Below are positions 1 to 6,336 of a DNA stretch of 16,119 nucleotides, piece after piece. Source of the DNA: Bacteroidales bacterium (lineage in GTDB: Bacteria; Bacteroidota; Bacteroidia; Bacteroidales; Bacteroidaceae); assembly GCA_004556745.1 (NCBI GenBank), contig SFFY01000049.1, forward strand, positions 1 to 16,119, in the 5' to 3' direction. The notes under the pieces are model-generated. The model was given only the letters and a program-made list of their open reading frames with translations, ran no database searches and was not told the DNA's origin. The translations under genes were made by a program, and so were the position numbers. How positions within the stretch are numbered: position 1 is the stretch's first letter; the number at the start of each line of letters is the position of its first letter.

Positions 1-61
1 TTCATTCTTTTTCCTATCTATCTGTATATAAGAAAGATGCAGATGAACAGTTCGCATTCCA

Positions 62-83
62 AACCTTTCATTTGTGAAAGGTT
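62..83. repeat. 9-bp perfect hairpin in AT-rich leader region
   Basis: AACCTTTCA (62-70) and TGAAAGGTT (75-83) are perfect reverse complements around a TTTG loop. No run of T follows on the plus strand, so it does not look like a normal intrinsic terminator. It could belong to a gene that ends to the left of the window. Function unknown. Confidence 0.5.
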
Positions 84-211
84 CGGGGCCGGCACAGCAG
101 ATATACATCAAACGTGAACGCCGCGAGGATCTCCGTGATAATTTTTCTTTTCTCGGAGCTATTTTCCCATTTCAGCAGGATATTTTTCACCATCTGCACA
201 GAAAAAGTTTA

Positions 212-289
212 TTACAAACTTTGTAACATGTATTACAAACTTTGTAATATGTGTTACAAACTTTCTAACATGCGTTACAAACTTTGTAA
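212..289. repeat. Four-copy array of a 15-bp palindrome at 21-bp spacing
   Basis: The palindrome TTACAAACTTTGTAA (TTACAAA, one centre base, TTTGTAA) occurs at 212-226, 233-247, 254-268 (one mismatch, TTTCTAA) and 275-289. The starts are exactly 21 bp apart, about two turns of B-DNA, so all copies face the same side of the helix. The 6-bp linkers are similar but not identical (CATGTA, TATGTG, CATGCG). This arrangement is typical of clustered operators or of iterons bound by a dimeric DNA-binding protein. That reading is inference: no rep gene or regulator gene lies next to it. The short reading frame across it only translates the repeat and is not a gene. Confidence 0.85.
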
Positions 290-323
290 CAAAATCTTTC
301 TGCGCAGATAGTAAAAACTTTCA

Positions 324-365
324 AGGGCTTAGGGAAAAATATATAGGGCTTAGAGAAAAATATCT
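324..365. repeat. 2 x 21-bp direct repeat
   Basis: Two adjacent 21-bp units (324-344 and 345-365) share AGGGCTTAG.GAAAAATAT and differ at only two positions. The period equals that of the palindrome array 35 bp upstream although the sequences are unrelated. The units are AT-rich and not palindromic. They may be part of the same binding region or a slippage product. Confidence 0.75.
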
Positions 366-481
366 GCAAGGAAAGGCGGGCAGACAGGCGGGAAGGCGGA
401 AAGGGATTGAGCTCCGATACCGAAATTATGCTTACCAATGCTTGCACAAGCACACTGCCTACGCCTTATTTGCCCTGAAAA
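366..481. other. Gene-free stretch without clear signals
   Basis: Between the 21-bp repeats and the promoter there is a purine-rich, GGCGGG-containing segment (about 371-410) and a small palindrome TGCTTGCACAAGCA (439-452). No reading frame here has recognisable protein content, and I see no RNA gene. Confidence 0.4.
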
Positions 482-512
482 TTGCGCACACACAAAAAAA
501 AACGTAGATTTG
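482..512 (+). promoter_or_regulatory. Bacteroidota-type promoter for the 738-1214 gene
   Basis: TTG (482-484) is followed after 20 bp by TAGATTTG (505-512), which fits the -33/-7 pattern of the primary sigma factor in this phylum (TTTG, 19-21 bp, TAnnTTTG). Transcription would start near 519, pointing at the gene at 738. Only 17 bp separate the -7 element from the left edge of the MITE-like element, so the element would lie inside the 5' untranslated region. Confidence 0.6.
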
Positions 513-525
513 CAAGTGGTAAACC

Positions 526-725
526 TTAAGGTGGGTTCTATAAATTCCCACCGTAAAAATTTTCAATAATGTTGGGTTGACGTTTTGTCATCTTTTGTTT
601 TCTTTTCGGTCTAAATCGTAAGTCTCATCGGTCACGTAGCCCGCTACGCTCCCTCTTCAACTTACAATTTATCCGCGAAAATAAATCCAAAATCTGCCAA
701 AGCGAATTAATAGAACCCACCTTAA
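526..725. mobile_element. MITE-like element, about 192 bp, with terminal inverted repeats
   Basis: The 22-bp ends 526-547 and 704-725 are reverse complements with a single mismatch (TTAAGGTGGGTTCTA at the left, TAGAACCCACCTTAA at the right). If TTAA (526-529 and 722-725) is a target duplication, the element proper is 530-721. TTAA is self-complementary, so this cannot be told from one copy. The interior has no open reading frame. It carries a second inverted pair, TAAATCGTAAGT (612-623) against ACTTACAATTTA (660-671), and a central hairpin CGTAGC-CC-GCTACG (635-648). Short length, terminal repeats and no transposase fit a non-autonomous element mobilised in trans. The parent family is not identified. 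Confidence 0.7.
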
Positions 726-737
726 ATCTATTCTATT

Positions 738-1214
738 ATGACAACCGATTGCAACATCAACCATTTTAGCAGCCATGCCGAAAGCAGCGCGGAGCAGCAT
801 TGCTCCCTTTCGCAACACCATGAAACAGACAACTCGCCAATCGAGGCGGGCATCGTTCAAGAGGAAACAGGGGTGAACGGCGTGTTTCAAGAAGCAAACC
901 TCCCAGAGCAACCCATCGTGCTGCACGCAAAATATGGCCGCTGCCATAGTACCGTCTACACCAAAGGGGAATGGGAATATGAGGAAAGCGACGTGGAGGT
1001 GAAGACGGGGCGGTTGGGCGACTTCATAGGGTTCTATGGTGTGAAGGTAGAGCGTATCGAGGGCGACCTGATAACCTTGGCACACAGAGGCAGCACCTAT
1101 GTGCTGAAGCCCGGCAAAAGCCTGCAGTTTTATGCCGAGATAGAGGGGCGCGAGTGGAGCGACGGCTGCGTTTACGACTACGACAATTACTCGCTAACGA
1201 TAACGTGGGATTAG
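738..1214 (+). CDS. Hypothetical protein, 158 aa
   Basis: I do not recognise this family. The first 58 or so residues are polar, rich in Ser, His, Glu and Gln, and look disordered. From about residue 59 the sequence alternates hydrophobic and charged residues with many aromatics, and looks like a beta-rich domain ending in YDYDNYSLTITWD. There is no signal peptide and no transmembrane segment, so a cytoplasmic location is likely. Its reality is supported by a matching promoter upstream, codon use like its neighbours, and an intrinsic terminator that overlaps the stop codon. Removing the MITE-like element would leave only 29 bases between the -7 box and the ATG, a normal leader. With the element in place the leader is roughly 200 nt longer, so expression may be altered. 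No function is proposed. Confidence 0.65.
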   Translation: MTTDCNINHFSSHAESSAEQHCSLSQHHETDNSPIEAGIVQEETGVNGVFQEANLPEQPIVLHAKYGRCHSTVYTKGEWEYEESDVEVKTGRLGDFIGFYGVKVERIEGDLITLAHRGSTYVLKPGKSLQFYAEIEGREWSDGCVYDYDNYSLTITWD

Positions 1215-1230
1215 CCCACGAGATTTTTTT
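1204..1230 (+). terminator. Intrinsic terminator overlapping the stop codon
   Basis: CGTGGG (1204-1209) pairs with CCCACG (1215-1220) around the loop ATTAG, which contains the TAG stop (1212-1214). A run of seven T follows (1224-1230). It closes the 738-1214 gene as a single-gene unit. Confidence 0.75.
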
Positions 1231-1234
1231 GCCA

Positions 1235-1303
1235 ACGAATCACACGAATTCAATGATTGTAGAGATTTTGGACCGCTCTCGCTTGCATTCGTGAAAATTC
1301 GTG
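1235..1303. repeat. Inverted CACGAATT-type repeat
   Basis: ACGAAT..CACGAATT (1235-1250) faces CATTCGTG..AATTCGTG (1286-1303) in inverted orientation, about 35 bp apart. Each arm is itself a doublet of the CACGAAT word. It looks like an intergenic repeat between the terminator and the sialidase gene. No clear TAnnTTTG promoter is visible before the sialidase gene. The nearest resemblance is TACTTTG at 1341-1347, which is one base short of the consensus. Confidence 0.4.
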
Positions 1304-1455
1304 AGACCGAACAGGTCGCCATTTTAGTCATTGAATATGCTACTTTGCAACATCGGCGAGAAATGCCTATTTTTACACGCGAAAAATGCATTACTGCGCC
1401 AGCACGCACAAAAAAAATACTATCTAATACTCATCAATTCAAATCCTCACCTACT

Positions 1456-4400
1456 ATGAGAAAATCCCTTACCCTGCTCTTCGCGGCACTCCTCACTTTT
1501 GCCGCCGCGTGGGCCGACGAGCCGTTCCGAAAGCATCGGTACGACCTCTTCAAAGTTCTTCCACCGGCAGAAGGAAGCATCGTGTTTGTGGGCAACAGCA
1601 TCACAGATATGCACCCGTGGGTGGAAAGTTTTCGCGGCGACGAAGGAGCCCTGCCCATCGTGAACCGAGGCAACTCGGGCACCTATTCCACCGAGCAGAG
1701 CGCTAACCTTGAGAGTTATTTGGTCAACAAGCCGGAGAAATTCTTTATGATGATCGGCACTAATGACATTGCCACCAGCGGCGGCTTAAATTTTGAGCCG
1801 GCACAGGTGCTCGCCTACGTCAAGAGCATCGTGAAGCGCGTTCACAAGCGCAGCCCGGAGACGCAGGTCTACCTCTACAGCATCCTCAACAACAACACTT
1901 CGAACCGCCCCGCCGAGCGCTGGCTCGAGACGAACCGCCTGGTGAAGGCATTCGTGGACGAGACAAACGAGGATTGGTTGAACTATATCGATCTCTACGA
2001 CCTGCTGACCGACGTGGCTTCAGGCGGCGTTTGGAGCTACGACGGACTTCACCTCACTGCTGCTTCTTATCAGAAATGGTGCGAAGCCTTTTATGAGCGT
2101 GGGCTTTTGTCAGGCAATTGGGGCACGGTCCACCCGACTTATCCCAGCAATGCCTCCAGCTCCCAGCAGGACGGAGGATTAACCGGCTCCCACGGAATGC
2201 GCGCCACCTACTTCAGCCTGCTGCCCATCACCTCCGAAGATATCCTCTTCTTCGGCGACGAAGAAATAAAGAACGGAGAATGGAACGAACTCTTCGGCAA
2301 CCCCCACTTTAAGAACCGCGGTTCCGGTTGGGGATACGGCGGCCTGAGTCTGACCAACATGAAAAAACTCGTAGAAACCACCTTTGCCCGGACAGAGGTT
2401 GACAAACTGCACCCGAAAGCAGTTCTGCTCTATGCCGGAACTTCCGATGCCATTGGTTCTGATGACCTGGAAACCGTGAAGCTAAACTACATTCGGGTAG
2501 TCGAAGCAATAATGGCCGAGGCCCCAGAGGCCAGAATCTTTGTAATCGGCCTCCACCCGACGAACAACGCCACCACGAATACCACCCGCATCGCCCCGTT
2601 CAACGCATTCCTCTCGGGGTGGGGACCGGACCAGGTGAAGTATATAGACTGCTACACGCCTTTCCTCAACGGGGACGTGGCAGACACCAAATACATCAAA
2701 AACACGAACTATCTCTACGGTCTGGGCTACGTCAAGATGGCTAACATCATCAAGGATGCCCTCACCGCCTATTTCCCGGACGAAACCTTCAACGTGCTGA
2801 CCGAAGAGGCCGCCGCCGAAAACATCATACAGGCAGAGCGCCGCAACGCCATCGGCCAGGCACTGACTGCCGGGGATATTGTCCCGTTGGGCGAAGGCAT
2901 GGGACAATATGGCGAAGCCGGCATGGCTGCATTCAATGCCAAAGCAGAGGAGGCCTACGAACTGCTCACTCATGCCTCTATCTCTGAAACGGAAGCTGCC
3001 AACATGGCAAACGCCCTGAACACCGCACTTGCAGAGGCTTTGAACCTGCCCGCCGAAAGCACAGAGAGCGAGGAGCACTGGTATCAGATGCGCTCGCTGC
3101 GCTTGCCCGACTATTACGTTTCAGCCACGGCTGCCGGCGCAGCGGGCGTAGTGGGCTCCAACAGCACCGCCGCCTCTGCCGCTTCGATGTGGAAGTTCGT
3201 GAAGCGCACGGACGGCGCATTCGACATCATCAACCGCCAGCACGGCACGTATCTCAGCCCTTCCGCAGCCTACGACTCCCAAATCCAAACCGCCACGGCG
3301 CAGCCCGCGGCAGGCTGGACGCTGAGCTATGCCAACACGCAGGGCTACTACATCATCAGCAGCGGCACGGTGCAGCTCAACCAGACGCAGGCCGGCCTCA
3401 ACTACAAAATCTACAACTGGAGCTCGCAGAGCAGCCTAGGCAGCGACCGCAGCGACGGCGGCTGCCAATTCCTCATCGAAGATGCCCCGGAGCCCGACGA
3501 ACCCACCGACGAGCTGACCTATACCATCGACAAGCTCAACGGTTCGCTCTACAACGGCACGACGGAAAATGCCACGTACAACTCTGTATGGAAAAGCTCT
3601 GCCACGCCCCAGCTCACCTTCACGGCGAATGCCAACAACATGAACTGGAAGGACAACAACGTGCAGCTCTTCTCAGGCTCTTCGGCCAATGCCACGTACA
3701 CGCTCGCCGCCCCCTCGGGCTACGTGATCGACAGCTACAGCTTCACCTTTGCCAACAACGGACACAGCACGGGCTTGACGATCGCCTTCGCCGGCGGCCC
3801 GAGCTACACCACATCCACCTCCGCGCAGACGCACAGCCAGACGGGCCTTTCCGAATCGAGCGTGGCGTTCACCCTTTCGGGAACGAACCTGCAGGGCGTG
3901 GTGCTTTCTGACTTCACGGTAAAAGTTAAGGCGACCGAACCCCTCTCGCTCCCGACAATCAGCACCGAGGGCAACGTGCATTGGTATTACATCACCAACG
4001 CTTCCACCAAGGCTTATTGCACGGGCAAGGTGATGTACTACGACAGCGCCATCGACCGCATGCGCTTCGGCGAGAAGGCTTTCTCGTCCGACCGCGTGTG
4101 GAGCTTCTGGCAGCAGGACGGAAAACTCGCCATTAAGAACTACGACGGCTTGTATGTAGGCACGGCGGGCAGCGGCACGGGCTCCAACACGCAGTTCGGC
4201 AAGAGCGACACACCCAATTATATATATACTATCTCCGAAGCCTACGACTATTATATCATCAAAGACACGGCCACGGAGCTCCATGCGCAGGAAGCCGGCG
4301 CGGTCATCGTGCGCTGGGCGGCTGCCGCCGACGGAGCTTCGCTCTGGAAGTTTGAGAAGGTCGACATGAGCCACCCCGAAGCCACAGTTGCCTCAACCAC

Positions 4401-6144
4401 CGTGAAGCAGGGCAAGGTGACGACGGGTATCGGCAACAAGAACCAGCCCATCGTGCGCGCCACTATCCGCGTGAACGGCGTGGAAGGCTCTAACGCGCTG
4501 CAGGCCGTGAAGGGCCGCGTCATCGCCACCGACAAGGCCGACGTTGCCGCCGTGAAGGTATATATCGCCTCCAACGGCCGCGAACTCTTCGTGGACGAAG
4601 ACAACCTGATGGCATGGCGCGAGAGCAACGGCACGCTCTTCGGCACGACGACCGACGTGGCAAACGACGGCACGTTTACCGTGACGGGCACACACGCGCT
4701 CACGCCGGGCGAAAACTACGTTTGGATTGCCTACGACATTGCTGAGACCGCAGCTGAAGGCCACACCGTGGACGCTGCAATTACGGCCTACACGATTGAC
4801 GGCGCCGACCGCGCCGAGGCTAACGGCAACCCCAACCACGCCGTTACCATCTTCCTTTCTGAAAGCGCCGTGCTGATGCCATACGATTGCGGCTCGCGCT
4901 ACTACCGCATTCCCTCCATCACGACGGTGAAGAAGAAATTGGACGACGGCCGCATCGTGGACCGCCTCGTGACGCTCACCGACGACCGCTTGCAGCACAA
5001 CGGCGACCTGCCCAATCAGGTGTACGTAGTGGCGCAATATAGCGACGACCTCGGCAGGAGCTGGACGCAGCCCGTGCGCGTGGCAGGCACTGCCGAACTC
5101 GGCGGCGCATACGGCCACGGCGACGCCTCTATCGTGACCGACCGCACCAACGGCAACATCATCGGCATCATGACCTCCGCCGGCACTTACGGCCACGGCT
5201 TCTGGGCCTCCACCGCTGCGCAGCCGATGCTCTGGAAGACCATCATCAGCGAAGACGGCGGCGAAACATGGGGCACACCCGTAGACCACACGAAGAGCCT
5301 CTACGGAACGGGTAGCCCCAACGCCACGTGGAAGGGCGGCTTCTCCGGCTCGGGCGCAGCCCTCCAGAAGCGCGACGGCACGCTCGTGTCGAGCTTCGTG
5401 AACCGCCAGGCGGACAATTCGCAAAACTTCTTCTTCTTCATGAGCTTCGACCACGGACAGACGTGGAGCGTGCAGGGCACGAGCGGCACTACCTCGGCCG
5501 ACGAGCCTAAGACGCTGGAACGCAACAACGGCGACCTCTCTATCTTCGTGCGCGCCACGGGCTACAACTTCCACAACGTGACGAGCGACAACGGAAAGAC
5601 CTGGCACTACGCGCCGCAAACGCGCTTCACCACCGGCATCAGCGGCGTGGCCTGCGACGGCGAATACATGACGTGGTGCTCCACGCTCGACGGCAACCCC
5701 TGGAACATCGCCTTCGAAACGCTGCCCAACAGCTCGAGTGCCCGCACCAACGTGAGCATCTGCCTCTCCACAGACGAAGGCGAAACCTTCGGCACGCCCA
5801 AGACCATTTGCCCGTGGGGTTCGGGTTATAGCACGGCAGTAGTGCTGCCCGACGGTACGCTCGGCGTGTACTACGAGGAGGACGGCTACTACAACGCCTT
5901 TAACTACGTGCTCCGCTTCGTGCGCATGAGTCTCGACTGGGCTTCCGACGGCCGCTACAAGTTCACGGAGGAGCAGCCGTTCCACCCCATTCCCAGCGAA
6001 TACACCCCGACGGGCATCAACTTCATCCCCGCCCCTGCCCTGCCAGAGGACAACGCAATCTACGACCTCTCCGGCCGCCGCGTGTCCGACACCGCAGTGC
6101 CCGGCGTGTATATCAAGAACGGCAAGAAGGTTTTGGTAAAATAA
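1456..6144 (+). CDS. Secreted multidomain SGNH esterase-sialidase (GH33), 1562 aa
   Basis: Predicted to release terminal sialic acid from host or mucin glycans and, through its SGNH domain, to remove O-acetyl or similar esters. The ATG at 1456 is chosen because a signal peptide (MRKSLTLLFAALLTFAAAWA) follows directly; the frame stays open upstream without such a start. Domain order: SGNH/GDSL domain with GNSIT (Ser48), GTND (101-104) and Asp196/His199; second SGNH-like domain about 255-440 with degenerate motifs (GDEE at 267, GTSD at 328); helical linker about 448-532; beta-trefoil-like regions about 541-672 and 840-972 around a beta region; BNR-associated N-terminal-like region about 976-1130; sialidase about 1135-1505. 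The sialidase shows YRIP (Arg1151), Asp1184 six residues after Arg1178, Glu1350, Arg1366, Arg1430 and Tyr1458 in GYS. Asp-box motifs start at 1196, 1265, 1330, 1376 and 1438. The tail (1534-1562, IYDLSGRRV...GVYIKNGKKVLVK) resembles a short C-terminal sorting signal. Sialidase call very secure; esterase substrate inferred. Confidence 0.93.
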   Translation: MRKSLTLLFAALLTFAAAWADEPFRKHRYDLFKVLPPAEGSIVFVGNSITDMHPWVESFRGDEGALPIVNRGNSGTYSTEQSANLESYLVNKPEKFFMMIGTNDIATSGGLNFEPAQVLAYVKSIVKRVHKRSPETQVYLYSILNNNTSNRPAERWLETNRLVKAFVDETNEDWLNYIDLYDLLTDVASGGVWSYDGLHLTAASYQKWCEAFYERGLLSGNWGTVHPTYPSNASSSQQDGGLTGSHGMRATYFSLLPITSEDILFFGDEEIKNGEWNELFGNPHFKNRGSGWGYGGLSLTNMKKLVETTFARTEVDKLHPKAVLLYAGTSDAIGSDDLETVKLNYIRVVEAIMAEAPEARIFVIGLHPTNNATTNTTRIAPFNAFLSGWGPDQVKYIDCYTPFLNGDVADTKYIKNTNYLYGLGYVKMANIIKDALTAYFPDETFNVLTEEAAAENIIQAERRNAIGQALTAGDIVPLGEGMGQYGEAGMAAFNAKAEEAYELLTHASISETEAANMANALNTALAEALNLPAESTESEEHWYQMRSLRLPDYYVSATAAGAAGVVGSNSTAASAASMWKFVKRTDGAFDIINRQHGTYLSPSAAYDSQIQTATAQPAAGWTLSYANTQGYYIISSGTVQLNQTQAGLNYKIYNWSSQSSLGSDRSDGGCQFLIEDAPEPDEPTDELTYTIDKLNGSLYNGTTENATYNSVWKSSATPQLTFTANANNMNWKDNNVQLFSGSSANATYTLAAPSGYVIDSYSFTFANNGHSTGLTIAFAGGPSYTTSTSAQTHSQTGLSESSVAFTLSGTNLQGVVLSDFTVKVKATEPLSLPTISTEGNVHWYYITNASTKAYCTGKVMYYDSAIDRMRFGEKAFSSDRVWSFWQQDGKLAIKNYDGLYVGTAGSGTGSNTQFGKSDTPNYIYTISEAYDYYIIKDTATELHAQEAGAVIVRWAAAADGASLWKFEKVDMSHPEATVASTTVKQGKVTTGIGNKNQPIVRATIRVNGVEGSNALQAVKGRVIATDKADVAAVKVYIASNGRELFVDEDNLMAWRESNGTLFGTTTDVANDGTFTVTGTHALTPGENYVWIAYDIAETAAEGHTVDAAITAYTIDGADRAEANGNPNHAVTIFLSESAVLMPYDCGSRYYRIPSITTVKKKLDDGRIVDRLVTLTDDRLQHNGDLPNQVYVVAQYSDDLGRSWTQPVRVAGTAELGGAYGHGDASIVTDRTNGNIIGIMTSAGTYGHGFWASTAAQPMLWKTIISEDGGETWGTPVDHTKSLYGTGSPNATWKGGFSGSGAALQKRDGTLVSSFVNRQADNSQNFFFFMSFDHGQTWSVQGTSGTTSADEPKTLERNNGDLSIFVRATGYNFHNVTSDNGKTWHYAPQTRFTTGISGVACDGEYMTWCSTLDGNPWNIAFETLPNSSSARTNVSICLSTDEGETFGTPKTICPWGSGYSTAVVLPDGTLGVYYEEDGYYNAFNYVLRFVRMSLDWASDGRYKFTEEQPFHPIPSEYTPTGINFIPAPALPEDNAIYDLSGRRVSDTAVPGVYIKNGKKVLVK

Positions 6145-6146
6145 TG

Positions 6147-6208
6147 GCCGATTGACGGCATAACGCAAAAACAGGTGCGCCAATTGTTTGGCGCACCTGT
6201 TTTATATA
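6147..6208. terminator. Bidirectional terminator within a dispersed repeat, copy 1
   Basis: A small hairpin GCCG-ATTGA-CGGC (6147-6159) starts 2 bp after the sialidase stop. It is followed by a perfect 13-bp stem, ACAGGTGCGCCAA (6171-6183) with TTGGCGCACCTGT (6188-6200), and loop TTGT. A before and T after the stem give U-tracts in both directions, so it can serve both the sialidase gene and the converging rny operon. A very similar unit lies at 13151-13212. Confidence 0.85.
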
Positions 6209-6269
6209 TCTATCCAGGCATTTTTATAGTTTCTATTGTATCTATAAAATTCTATAGATTTCTATACAC

Positions 6270-6307
6270 AGCAGGGGCGGACTCTTTTCTAATAGTCCGC
6301 CCCTGCT
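6270..6307. terminator. Strong 14-bp hairpin downstream of rny
   Basis: AGCAGGGGCGGACT (6270-6283) pairs perfectly with AGTCCGCCCCTGCT (6294-6307) around a 10-base loop. It lies 29 bp past the rny stop codon. The T content after the stem is modest in both directions, so it may act as a 3' end-stabilising structure or a weak terminator rather than a canonical one. Confidence 0.55.
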
Positions 6308-6336
6308 TTACTATATTTTCTTTGAAAAATTTGCTT

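Noticed and set aside
212..289. Plasmid origin or CRISPR array
   Set aside because: Units are only 21 bp with 6-bp linkers, so there is no spacer; no cas, rep or DnaA-box cluster is visible. Only an operator or iteron-like array can be supported.
114..311. 65-aa plus-strand reading frame
   Set aside because: Much of it is the translated 21-bp palindrome array (repeating YKLCNM), so the frame is a by-product of the repeat, not a gene.
669..1085. 138-aa minus-strand reading frame
   Set aside because: It is antisense to the 738-1214 gene and runs into the MITE-like element; it has no promoter or protein-like pattern.
4393..6183. 596-aa minus-strand reading frame opposite the sialidase domain
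   Set aside because: Rich in Val, Ala, Gly, Arg and His with no domain. It is the usual shadow of a GC-rich coding strand and opposes clear catalytic motifs.
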